A DNA stretch of 64,000 nt from Siphonodentalium dalli (taxonomy: Eukaryota; Mollusca; Scaphopoda; Gadilida; Siphonodentaliidae), in the NCBI GenBank assembly GCA_032622095.1, contig CP136061.1, forward strand, positions 88,964,983 to 89,028,982, given 5' to 3'. The notes under the pieces were generated by a model. The model was not told the origin of the DNA, made no database searches, and saw only the letters and a list, made by a program, of their open reading frames with translations. Below, one piece after another: positions 1 through 11,100 of this stretch. A program made the translations under genes and the position numbers. How positions within the stretch are numbered: the first letter of the stretch is position 1; the number at the start of each line of letters is the position of its first letter.

Positions 1-267
1 TTTCTTTTTAGTTTAGTTTCTCTATACCTCCATATTGGCAGACGACACATTGCACAATCAAGGTTCCCAATGGGTGTACATCACAATATTCACCATTTGG
101 GAACTCCAATCTGAGTCTATGTCTCCCATAGCAGATGAGGCCATGCAGAATGAGGTCCCCAGAGGGTGAATTTGGTGGATGCTAGCCCACTGTGCAGGAT
201 AGCATCACTAAATTCACCCTCTGGGGACCTCATTCTGTAAATGAAAGGCAAACTAAACTCAGACTTG
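1..267. mobile_element. Double-hairpin MITE, long form, right part (cut by window start)
   Basis: Ends with the family hairpin GCAGAATGAGGTCCCCAGAG ... CTCTGGGGACCTCATTCTG and the terminus AAACTCAGACTTG. The AT-rich central spacer (TTTTTAGTTTAGTTTCTCTA, CAATGGGTGTACATCACAAT) marks the long form. Confidence 0.8.
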
Positions 268-300
268 TCAATGTTTACAACTCAAATGCGCAGATTACAA

Positions 301-612
301 ACAGGCTTCAAAATATGGTGCCAGATATTTGCAGAATGAGGTCCCCAGAGGGTGAATTTAGTGATGCTACCCCACACTGCTGGCTAGCATCCACTAAATT
401 CACCCTCTTTAGAAACTTCTTTAGAATTTTTTCTTCTTTTTAGTTTAGTTTCTCTATATCTCCATATTGGCAGACAACAGAATGCTTAATCGAGGTGCCC
501 AATGGGTGCACATTGCCATTTTCACAATTTGGGAACTTTAATCTGTGTCTAGGTCTCCCATAGCAGATGAGCCCATGCAGAATGAGGTTATCAGAGGATG
601 AATATAGGCCTG
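301..612. mobile_element. Double-hairpin MITE, long form, degraded
   Basis: From AACAGGCTTC to ATAGGCCTGTT; the first hairpin is partly intact (331-406), the second is reduced to GCAGAATGAGG plus remnants. Confidence 0.75.
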
Positions 613-619
613 TTTACAA

Positions 620-1284
620 ATTTAATGTTTTTTTTAGTACTCTGGAGGAAAAATGTATTAAACTTAAGAAGGGCCCCATTAGTGAATTTTCAAAAAAAAA
701 TCAATTTCAAACAATCAATTTGAAGGAAAAAATCATTATCCTTTATAACCAATGTATGGCTATAGTACTATTACGACACCTGTTTACCCTCACAATATGA
801 GAGATATGTTCTAATTATGTAAAACCATGGTTTAACGATCGGCCAATCACGATCGGCAGATGCTTAACTCATACCAGATAAAATGAGGGAGGGGTTCCAT
901 CATTTACTTGAATAGGTATAAATATGAAACTCATTAGATAAAGTATTACTTTGGATAGCATGTGTTTGTGTCATGGTTAAAGGTACGGTTAATATTTTCA
1001 AAACCAATCAATCAATACCAAAATCAATACTGGTGAAGCATGTGTCATGATTAACATGGATCTGATTTATAAGAGTGATTGGTTGAAAAATATTTAGTTA
1101 TCAAATTGTGTCAATGGAATTGGTGGATGAGATTAATAATTTTCAGAAAATAAACCAAATGACCCTCACTAGGTCAGGGGTGTGTTATTTATAAACAATC
1201 AATGGCAAATATTTAAGTTATCAGATCAGATTGTAAGGGGTTAATCTTACCCAAACTAATTAATCTTATCAACAAATGTAAGTG
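620..1284. other. AT-rich stretch, nothing recognised
   Basis: No conserved coding exon and no copy of the repeat families found elsewhere in the window. Downstream side of ASZ1. Confidence 0.5.
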
Positions 1285-2770
1285 TCAATGACACTGTCGC
1301 TCAACATGGAAAGGGAATAATTTCATGTGTTACAGTCAATGGAGCGATTAGGAATGCGGAAAGTTGAAATGTCTATGTAATACTAGATTATCAACATGAA
1401 GAGATATATATATAAAAGTAAAATCCAAGATGGTTGCTGGCGGCTATGTTTTCCAATGAAATTCAAAAACATTTGATAGCTTCCATCTAGTAAGATCAAT
1501 ATCAAGATTAATATGAATTCTGGAGATGATCGGATGAGAGAAGTGGACTGTAGGGTGTGCCAAAGGATTTAGTCATGCAAAGAGTAAAATCCAAGGTGGC
1601 TGCCAGGGGACACGTTTTAAGGCCGAATGACCCCAAAATTACTCGTTCCTATCTACATTCCAATGTCAACAGCCATGACAAATTTCATGATGATCGGATC
1701 AAAGGTACGACCTGTAGCCCGTGCCAAAGGATTTAGTCATGCAAAGAGTAAAATCCAAGATGGCTGCTGGTGGCCATGTTTTTTGGCCGTATGACCCCAA
1801 AATGACTGGTTCCCATCTACATGTCAATGTCAACAGTCATGACAAATTTCATAATGATCCGACTAAAGGTACGACCTGTAGCCCATGCCAAAGGATTTAG
1901 TCATGCAAAGAGAAAAATCCAAGATGCTGCTGGCGGCCATGTTTTTAGGCCGAATGACCTAAAACTGACCCGTTCCCATCTACATGTAAATATTAAAATC
2001 CATGACAAATTTCATGACGATCAGATGAACAGTACGACCTGTAGCCCGCGCTAATGGATTGAATTTGGAAATCCAAGATGGCCACTGGCGGCCATGTTTT
2101 TTGGCCGAATAACCCCAAAATGACTCGTCCCATCTACATGTTAATGTCAACAGTCATTTCAAATTTCATAATGATCCGACCAAAGGTACGAACTGTGGCC
2201 TGTGCCAAAGGATTTAGTCATGCAAAAAGTAAAATCCAAGATGGCTGCTGGAGGCCATGTTTTTTTGGCCGAATTACCTAAAAATGACTCGTTCCCATCT
2301 ACATGTCATATTTAACATCCATGACAAATTCCATGATAATCAGACCAAAGGTACGACCTGTAGACCGTGTGAAAGGATTTAGTCATGCAAAGAGTAAAAT
2401 CCAAGATGGCTCGTTCCCATCTACATCCCAATTTCAACAGTCATGACAAATTTCATGATGATCAGACTAAAGGCACGATCTGTAGCCCGTGCTAAAGGAT
2501 TTAGTCATGCAAAGAGTAAAATCCAAGATGGCTGCTGGCGGCCATGTTTTTTGGCCGAATGACCCCGAAATTACTCGTTCCCATCTACATGTCAATATTA
2601 ACATCCATGACAAATTTCTTGATGATCAGACGAAGAGTACGACCTGTAGCCCGTGCTAATAGATTGAATTTTGAAATCCAAGATGGCCACTGGCGGCCAT
2701 GTTTTTTTTCCGAATGACCCCAAAATGAATCGTACGACCTGTAGCCTGTATTGTTGAAGAATCACACACG
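1285..2770. repeat. Tandem array of a ~165-bp unit (AAGATGGC family)
   Basis: An introductory segment (GTGTCAATGACACTGTCGCTCAAC, here in two parts) is followed by about seven units of roughly 165 bp, marked by GGATTTAGTCATGCAAAGAG, AAATCCAAGATGGCTGCTGG, CGGCCATGTTTTTTGGCCG and CATGACAAATTTCATGATGA. One unit is shortened at about 2400. Single or partial units recur at 13083-13270, 14580-14770, 27633-28260 and, inverted, 57225-57850. Confidence 0.85.
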
Positions 2771-2889
2771 CAAACACGGACGACGGATACCAAGCCATGG
2801 CAATAACTCAAACTTTACAAAGTAAAGTTGAGCTAAAAATAGTCCATAAAAAAGCATATCATTTGATTTAGAAACCCATAGAATAAGTC

Positions 2890-3610
2890 AGTCTCAATGA
2901 ATACCAGCACTATTATTATATTCTGGTTGAGTTATTGGAATGTCAATTTCACATGAATTAGTCACTTTTTGTTCATGAACATGTTTCAAATTACAAGGAT
3001 TTGTTCGATAGAATTCGCCTCCATGTTTAATGAATACTTGGTGAGCATCTTTGCCTATCACAATTGCAGGTCCTTGCCAGATTTTGGAACTCAGGCACTT
3101 GTAGCACACTTTGTCACCAGTCTCAAATATTAGTGAAGTTGAAGATCTGATGTTGTATCACAATGCGCGCCTGATCTTTTCTGAAGCTTAACTTTCGATT
3201 AAAGATTCCTGTGCAGTATGCATGGCATTAAGATGATCACTTATAAGTCGACTGGATGTCCTACCTTCTAATGCTGGTGGCTGATCAATAAGCACAGATG
3301 GAGTATTTTGGTTTTCCCCGAATACAAGTTGGTTGAGACGAAATCCATAAACATTTTGTTGTGCATTTTTGGAACTCACAGCTCAAGCCAGAGCAACATC
3401 TACAAAGCATTTTATAGCGTATCTCGAAATAATTGATTCTGAAATTTATGACCATTGTCAGACAAAAAATGAGCCGGAGGTCCAAATATGAATATCCAGT
3501 ATTTGAATATATTATAATTTCAGCCTTCTTATTCTCGATAACTACTGCCGAACTGAATCGTGTTGCATCAGTCAATGGAAAAACATTCATTAAATTTCTC
3601 AGCTAAAGAC
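2890..3610 (-). pseudogene. Gypsy-like LTR retrotransposon integrase fossil
   Basis: Three frames on the minus strand carry pieces of one integrase: DATRFSSAVVIENKKAE (3590-3500 region), then IFIFGPP and LSDNGHKF with the second catalytic Asp (about 3440-3500, another frame), QNVYGFRLNQLVFGENQNTP and LPALEG-like PPALEGRTSS (3379-3188), and the C-terminal WQGPAIVIGKDAHQVFIKHG box (3109-2894). Several frameshifts and stops separate them. No LTRs, gag, protease or reverse transcriptase were found nearby. Confidence 0.8.
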
Positions 3611-4128
3611 AAACCAACAACTGGTCGAGGATTTCTTCGCTTATACTTCATGCAGAGCACTCACTTTCAACAGATGCTATAGGTTCATTGAATTATTTAT
3701 CACGAATTCCACTGTCCGAGTTCTGAGTGTTTTAATATAAACAAATGGTTATGTAACCTTATTTTTGTTTGTTTACATAACAAAGCATAAAACGTGATGT
3801 GATAATAACATGCAATGTACGCAATATTTATGATTGGTATAAGAACAAAATCTGTCTACCGGTATTATATAATATTCTTTCAGCTTATGGCGGGTTTAGC
3901 TGATGTGACTATTTTAAACAGCTATACCCATCGTGAAGGCTGCCCGTATCTTTAACAAAACATGGAATAAGAGAAAAAAATCGAATTCTTTCTTCCTTGT
4001 TTTTTTGCCTTTTTTGTCAGTGTCTCTGTTGGTGATGTTGCAACACTGTAGGCAACCATCAATGGGTTTAGGTTTAGGTTTATCTGAGTTGCAATCAGTA
4101 GCCACGCCTGAAGTTCATTATTGCAAAG

Positions 4129-4382
4129 CAAGCCTTGAAATAGTGTGTCTGTCATTTGCAGAATGAGGTCCCCAGAGGGTGAATTTAGTGATGCTACCCT
4201 GCACAGCGGGCTAGCATCACCAAATTCACCCTCTGGGGACCTCATTCTGCTTACACCTCAGCAGAATGAGGTTCCCAGAAGGTGAATTTGGTGATGCTAG
4301 CCCGCTATGCGGGGTAGCATTACTAAATTCACCCTCTGGGGACCTCATTCTGCAAATGACAGACACCCTATTTCAAGGCTTG
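4129..4382. mobile_element. Double-hairpin MITE, short form
   Basis: Terminal inverted repeat CAAGCCTTGAAATAGTGTGT / complement. Each half contains its own hairpin (GCAGAATGAGGTCCCCAGAG to CTCTGGGGACCTCATTCTGC around GATGCTA...TAGCATC). 254 bp; the reference copy for the short form. Confidence 0.88.
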
Positions 4383-4612
4383 CACAGTATACTCTACACT
4401 GTTCTTTCTTTTGTATCAAGTAATATCGTTAATCCACTAAAAACAGCAATGATTCAACTGATTCCATGCAATACTGTACATCAATGGAGCCGATTTCGCA
4501 TGTACTGTTTTCACATGTGGCTGATTTCTCTTGTGTTTGTTGAATTTAGTGTTTAGCGATATAACATCGATATTGATGACGTACTATATAAGCCTTATAC
4601 CTGTTCTTTTGT

Positions 4613-4678
4613 TTAACCCTTTCAGTGCCAAGTCCGATTTTTGTATACAAAAATCGGACTTGGCACTGAAAGGGTTAA
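4613..4678. mobile_element. 66-bp perfect palindrome, minimal TTAA/CCCTTT element
   Basis: Reads TTAACCCTTTCAGTGCCAAG... to the exact complement, centred on GTATAC, with no mismatch. TTAA target sites and CCCTTT termini match piggyBac-type ends. Same termini as the ~215-bp elements at 41663, 28891 and 55727. Confidence 0.85.
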
Positions 4679-5524
4679 TATAAAATAAGATCAAAACAAC
4701 ATTCTTGAGTTGTTTGAGTTGATCCTCACCATCACACATTTACAAAAGTCAATAAACAGATTAGGGTTGGACGTTTTTACGATATATCATCAATGAAAGC
4801 TGAAAATTTCAATATCGTTAGTAATATCAGCTAAAAATGAAAATTATCATAATATCGCCTGTAATCAGCAGACTGGCCGTTATTATACTTTGCATGAGTT
4901 TGTGAAAAGAAACTATTAAATCAAGCATTAAATTCATGACATAAGATACGTGCATACAATATAAAACACAGAAAGCAGTCGCATTGGGGGTGATTCTGCT
5001 GGATGCAGGCCGGTACTTGGGGAATACACAACCACTTTGGTAAACCATAATAAAGATGCTACTCAGTCATGGTTCATGTGGCACTCAAATGCCAAACTAA
5101 ATCTGTGACAATAAGCAGCAAATATCAAAGCCCTGCTCACACTTGCTGTGGCAAGTTAAGCCGTGTGGACATTAAAATAAAATATCTGGCAATTAGATCT
5201 CAATTTTGAGGTGAGGGAAGGAGGCTATTTATTTAAATTTTGTTCTCAAAATCTGGAAAACATACTCCAGAAATAAACAGAAATTAATTTTCGTTCTTCA
5301 AATCCAATATTTCTAACGGGAAATATTGAAAAAAATGTTTGACAAGGCTTTTTAACACGTTGACTGCCGACTATGATTTATCACATATTTTTTGCATGTA
5401 ATTGAATGGGAGTCGGCAGTCAAAGTGTTAAAAGATGGATGGATGTGCCTGAGAACAAAGAATTTTGATTTATATTATATGCCTAAGAGAGCAGTTGGTT
5501 GGAATAGTTGGAAAGCAAGAGTTG

Positions 5525-5657
5525 TCTTGACATATTGCTTGACCCCAGAAGGGACAGATATCTATCTAGCGTCCTGCCAATAATATTCACTTTATGTTGA
5601 CTCTAGAAGGGACAGATATCTATCTAGCGTCCTGCCAATAATATTCACTTTATGAGA
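5525..5657. repeat. Two tandem copies of a ~57-bp unit
   Basis: The block AGAAGGGACAGATATCTATC followed by TAGCGTCCTGCCAATAATATTCACTTTATG occurs twice in a row, nearly identical, directly before the decayed exon copy. Confidence 0.85.
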
Positions 5658-5664
5658 CCCTCAT

Positions 5665-5757
5665 TAAAGAATCTTTGAATGTTTGAGGGTATCTTGTTAT
5701 CTGGTCTTTCATAAAACCAACATGAATAGCTATGAATCAAATGTGTTGAGAAATATT
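5665..5757 (-). pseudogene. Decayed duplicate of ASZ1 exon 10
   Basis: About 90 bp match exon 10 (8043-8169) in the same orientation with roughly one difference in eight, including identical blocks such as TGGTCTTTCATAAAACCAA. On the minus strand the frame reads HVGFMKDQITRYPQ as in the real exon, but an Arg codon has become TGA and no matching donor remains. It lies 2.4 kb downstream of the functional exon. Confidence 0.8.
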
Positions 5758-6064
5758 TTTGATTTTCTGGTCTAATTTTAACATTCATTATGCAAAACTG
5801 ACTATCAGGCAGATATTTTTCTGATATTCAACTTTTCCAAAACAATTTAGCACATAGCTTGTGGTTTTTAGACTGACAAGGATTCTAATTGGAAATTTCT
5901 GATCACATAGGTCATAATTTGGTTGAAAAACTGAGCAGAAAATTCTAGGTAACTGGGGAAAAATCTTAACCTAATGAGAAATGTGGTGTAAACAGAATTT
6001 ACCAGATTTCGGAAATCAAGGGATGAACTTGGATATTCAAATATTTGGATACCTAGGATAGGAT

Positions 6065-6317
6065 CAAGCCTTGAAATAGCGTGTCTGTCATTTGCAGAAT
6101 GAGGTCCCTAGAGGGTGAATTTAGTGATGCTACCACGCATAGCGGGCTAGCATCACCAAATTCACCCTCTGGGGACCTCATTCTGCTTACACCTCAGCAG
6201 AATGAGGTTCTCAGAGGTGAATTTGGTGATGCTAGCCCGCTGTGCGGGTTAGCATCACTAAATTCACCCTCTGGGGACCTCATTCTGCAAATGAGAGGCT
6301 CACTATTTCAAGGCCTG
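6065..6317. mobile_element. Double-hairpin MITE, short form
   Basis: CAAGCCTTGAAATAGCGTGT at the left, CACTATTTCAAGGCCTG at the right, two internal hairpins; one base is missing in the second arm (GGTTCTCAGAGGTGAA). Confidence 0.87.
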
Positions 6318-6654
6318 TTTACAATACACACATGAATTATACAATGGCAGTAACACTTTAATAAGGTAATGCTGTATATTGTTGGGGGTAGCCTAGCCCT
6401 ATCGGGCTGTCTTCCTGCTACCTATGAAAGAAGACCCTATAAGGGAGCTTGGTGATGCAATGGTCAGAGTAGTCTTGTTGTCGCTGTCAATACAGTTATA
6501 TGAGTTCGATGCTGGAAGGGAGACTGCTGAGTATGGGTTCAGCCGAGAGATTTCTTTTCCCTAAAATGTGCCACTTATCCCTAGGTTTGTCTCAGGCTGA
6601 AACGACTTCTCTCTCATAAACAAGGATGCATAATTTTATGTCTCAGCAGCATAT

Positions 6655-7044
6655 TTAACCCTTTACCCAACAGAAGGGCCCTATGCCAATGCATTCTCTT
6701 ATATATGCGAGTCGACCATAGGTCGCCCCGCATATATAAGAGAATGCATTGGCTTAACACATTAAAAATTATAAAATTGTTAAAGAATGTAAGAAAAAAT
6801 GGTAAAAAAAGATTTTTTTTAGGCCAATGCATTCTCTTATATATGCGAGGCGACCTATGGTCGACTCGCATATATAAGAGAATGCATTGGCACAGGGCAT
6901 AACTGTAACTATCACAATGTGGTCAAGGAGCCGGTTCCAATGATATCCATATTTGTATGGTTCTATTGAGACAGACCGAAGATATTTTAGGCTGTTGAAT
7001 CTTAATTTGGCCAGTTTTGGCCGGTTTGTTGGGTAAAGGGTTAA
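6655..7044. mobile_element. TTAA/CCCTTT element carrying two CCAATGCATTCTC hairpins
   Basis: TTAACCCTTTACCCAACA at the left is the complement of TGTTGGGTAAAGGGTTAA at the right. Inside are two hairpins built from CCAATGCATTCTCTTATATA and TGCGAG with GTCGACC loops (6690-6753 and 6822-6892), in opposite order, then about 140 bp of unique sequence. Confidence 0.8.
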
Positions 7045-7081
7045 AGTATATTTACTGATTATATAGAGAGTAATCAATTAT

Positions 7082-7425
7082 TTCCGAGAATTACGTTAAA
7101 TAATTCACGAGTGGCGAGAGACGTCAGTAAGAAACGAGTGCGCGTAAGCACACGAGTTTCTTACCTAAACGTCTCTCACCTCGAGTGAATTATTTAAAGG
7201 GGTACTGTACACTAAATTGGGCCATTTATGACTCCAGCCATAAATTCATTTTCATTATAATTACCATGTTGCTTGCATCATTCACAGAGCATATGAGTGT
7301 ATTTTGCACAAATACATGGCTCAAATTCATTCATTTTTTGCATTTATTCTATTGAATATAAAATGAGATGGTTCCATAAATGGCCAGATTTGGGGTACAG
7401 TACCCCTTTAACATAATTCTCGGAA
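7082..7425. mobile_element. Foldback MITE (TTCCGAGAATTA termini), host of a nested element
   Basis: Ends TTCCGAGAATTACGTTAAAT... and ...ATAATTCTCGGAA. Inner arms GAGAGACGTCAGTAAGAAAC and GTTTCTTACCTAAACGTCTC pair. The right arm is interrupted by the element at 7194-7411. Confidence 0.75.
7194..7411. mobile_element. TTAA-flanked element (GGGGTACTGTACAC), nested
   Basis: TTAAAGGGGTACTGTACAC to its complement-like GGGGTACAGTACCCCTTTAA, inserted at a TTAA inside the surrounding MITE. A related foldback copy is at about 45110-45434. Confidence 0.75.
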
Positions 7426-8042
7426 CTAATGGAATACTCTATTTATTACACTTCTGCATCAATTTCGTTCGCCAAATATGATTAAAACACCCAGATTTAA
7501 TGCATGAAAGTCCTGATGTGGAGAAAGATCAACCATTGAAAAATCAGTCATAGCCATTGTTACTTCTGTCTGATAAAAGTTCACTTCTCTTTAATAACCA
7601 TACAGACTATATTAAAATTTGGAAAAATCAAGTCTATTTTGCACTTGGAATGGGTACGAATATCGGCACCTGGTGCTAACCAGGATTATCCCTGGGCTAG
7701 GTTTCAAGTTTAATGGAGTGTAACAGTACAGTTATACACTGTTTAAATCTCATGACTAGTTGTTACCCTTGTGCAAAGATGTTCATACTGTGACTGTATA
7801 ATGCCGCTCATGCATTAAGAGAGTACTCATTCAGGTGCAGATAGATCTCGTCAGTATGTTAACCTTGATATGTGCATGAATTCGTTGCAGATAGGGTTGC
7901 TTCCTCGATGGAGTACGAGACAATGGTATCATGTGCCTGATGACCAAGATAATAATCGATGTATTTAGCGCATTGAAACTAATTCACTGTGGAATGCGCT
8001 CTATAAATACAGGAGGATTGATTATTCAAATATGCGACCTAC
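7426..8042. other. ASZ1 downstream intron, nothing recognised
   Basis: No exon with proper splice sites was found on the minus strand. It contains a short palindromic motif near 7990 (GCGCATTGAAAC ... GCGCTCTATAAATAC). Confidence 0.45.
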
Positions 8043-8169
8043 CTTGATAGAAGAATCTTCGAGTATCTGAGGGTATCTTGTAATCTGGTCTTTCATAAAA
8101 CCAACATGACTAGCCATGAATCGAGTGTGTCGAGAAATATTGCACATCATTGCTAAGGCATCAGAACAT
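8043..8169 (-). CDS. ASZ1: ASZ1 exon 10 (helical segment after SAM)
   Basis: Acceptor aactttcag|ATG and donor ATCAAG|GTAGGT enclose 42 codons in the phase required by exon 9: CSDALAMMCNISRHTRFMAS then HVGFMKDQITRYPQILEDSS. Vertebrate ASZ1 has a comparable helical stretch here, but similarity is weak; phase, position and splice sites are the main support. A decayed copy of this exon lies at 5665-5757. No further exon was recognised to the left. Confidence 0.78.
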
Positions 8170-11100
8170 CTGAAAGTTAATTTTGAAATATTATTACCAC
8201 TTTACAGGGCGTTCCCGAGAGAATTAACAGAGTTATACTGCTACGATGAAATCTTTTAACACCTAGCAGTGGCGGGCCAATAATGAAAGTGGTGGGTTAG
8301 TAAGGAAATTATTTATCAGCCCGCCATCAGCCACTTTAATGATGATGTTATGGACATAACAACTGAAATTATCTCCCCAAAAGGTATGCAGCATCCGGCA
8401 TCTGGATCAAACTTCTTTTTGTAAACAACAATCGATAAAATGGTTTCGATGGAATATTTGACAAATGTTTCAGGAACAATTGACATGCATTAGATATGAA
8501 CATTATATATCAAGTTATGTCACTCATGGTACAGGAGTGGTAATAATACTAATAACATGCATTAGATATGAACATTAATTATCGGGTCATGTCACTCATG
8601 GTACAGCATTGGTAATAATAGTTATAACATGAGTTCCTCGGCATTACGGTTCTATTAGTAGCGCCGTCCTATTAGCGGCCCTTGACGATGTTGGGCTGTT
8701 AATAATTTCTGTCGAGCCACTAACAAAACAGTAATGCTACCAAAAATAATTTTTTGCTAAATGATCAAGAAGTACAGGCATAAAAATTATAGAATAAATG
8801 TTTCAGTTTCAGTGATCTATTAAAGATATATTATGGACTTGTTCGGGTACATGAAACTGATAAGTTAGTATTCAGGTGCTATGCCAACTGGAGGAATGTA
8901 GCATTCTACTAACATCACCGAAAATATCAAGCAAATCGACCGTACCACTCCATAGAAAACATTGTCTGAACCACGCTAAATTGTAAATATTTACTACTCA
9001 AATCGGGACGCACCTATCGCCGATAAACTAACGAAAACGATTTAGCCATCAGCAGTCTGCATTTAATTAATAGATAAGAATGAAGGTGTGTGTTGTCAAT
9101 TTAGATACAATATTTGTAAAAAGAACTACTTTGAACAAGATTATTCTCCATTTCTATTTGATCACCCTACCTGAGTGTTTCACATTAGTTTAATTATCAA
9201 TATGAAAAAATAATGACCCCATTTGAGGATTGAGCTTGAGGAGCCTTCATCTAATATTTATTATTAATTTGAACCTCGATATTATTATTTAAGTTAACAG
9301 GTAAGATAAATACCCTTTATAACAATAACATTTTCAGACATTGGTCCTTATGAATATAATACCCAGAAACCAAGTATGTAAAACGGTGACAGAAACGTTA
9401 ACCCTTTCATGACTGGAGCTTCCTGAAATTTTGTGAAAACCCTGTGCCAACGCATTCTCTTAAATATGCATTCTCTTAAATATGCATTGGCCTAACAATA
9501 TTTACCTTGATCTTGTAAGCCAATACATTCTCTTATTTATGCGAGGCTTCCTATGGAAGACTCAGATTAGAGGCCTTAAGATTCAACGAGAATCACCGAA
9601 TCGATTCTCGTAACGATTCTCACGAAAATTTCAATTTTCAGTGCTTTATGACTAACTTGATTCAGCATTTGATTCTTGCAAAATTAAATGTATTTTGAGC
9701 CCTGGATTATATAAGAATATGCACTGGCACATGATCTTAATGCTGCACCAGCGCAGCTCCCGCCATGAAAGGGTTAAAGTTTGACGAACACTAACCTGAT
9801 TTGTTTGTTAATCATGGTTAAAGTGGGTAGGCTAGATGTCTCCCAGTCTTTCTTATGAACGGCTTGCATTGCTTCGATGAGCTTCTTTCGTACACCAAGC
9901 TGAGATATACCCATCTGGAAAAATAATAAGAGAGTTATTCCCATCTGAAAAAATAATAGAGAGTTATACCTATCTGGAAAAAGAATACTGAGTTAACCTT
10001 TTCTACGCTAAATGGATTCTCCCATGAGTTATAAAAGTATACACTGGAATTGTCTATTATTTATTTGGAGGGGTGTTCATGATAAATTAGCAGACGACAG
10101 TCAGACGAAAAGATGATAAAAGTGCTGAATGATTCATAATCTTTGGTGGGAAATGATAAGATAACAAGTTCGGAACATTTTCTAAGGAACTACTTTCATA
10201 AGTGAGAAATAGTCAGATAATAGAAACTACTTGTACTCGTCAATGAGTAATTTGTAAAGAAAGGGTTAAACCCATATTGAGATAAGCACGAAATTTATGA
10301 CCAAATTTAGCTCCAGTTGGCAAATATTGAACATAAGTTCTATACTTGTGGTGTATCAGAGACTAGGGCTGTATCGTTTGGGCCCTACCAGACAGCAAAG
10401 AAAGAGTCTTCTTTGTAGTTTCTATTACATGATTTGAACCTGGAGTAAAACTCAAAATTAATATATCCCTCTATAACTGGGAAATCTTCAATCTGTAGTT
10501 ACCTTGATTAAATCATCCTCGGATGCTCGCAGGAAGTTAGGAAAGTCGAGCTGATGCTGTTGCACTATAGGAACGACATGACTTAAGTCGAGGCCCATTA
10601 AGAACACCTCCATCTCATCGTATTTTCTGTATTCCCTACAAATTAAGGAAATAATTCATGAGCTATTATGCTGCGACGATCGGTGAAACATAAATATCAC
10701 TGATACTGTTATGGTGGTCTAGTCAAAAAGGAGAATCTTTTATAAAATGAACCTTTAACCCTTTGAGTGCCAAGTCCGATTTGTATATCAACCCATATAC
10801 CCTGTGCCAATGCATTCTCTTATATATGCGAGTCGACCATAGGTCGCCTCGCATATATAAGAGAATGCATTGGCCTAACAATTTTTTTTTTTTTTTTTTT
10901 TTACAATTTTAATAATTTATTCTTATATTCTTTAATCAGACTTATTTTGTAGGTTTAGGGCCGATGAGATCGGCCCCTGGCACTCAAAGGGTTAATACAT
11001 TTTATATAGTTTCAGGGGTATAATATAAAAATTAAGAATTGAAGACACCTGTCTGGATATTTTCTTATATAATGCGATAATCAATTGGGACATTTTTTCA

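Noticed and set aside
3933-4166. Hydrophobic open frame that might be the ASZ1 membrane anchor
   Set aside because: It is on the plus strand, opposite to ASZ1, and runs into a MITE; no suitable splice site.
6440-6560. tRNA-like boxes (GGTGATGCAATGGTCAGAGTAG, GAGTTCGATGC)
   Set aside because: Spacing is loose and no acceptor stem or cloverleaf forms; at most a worn tRNA-derived SINE head.
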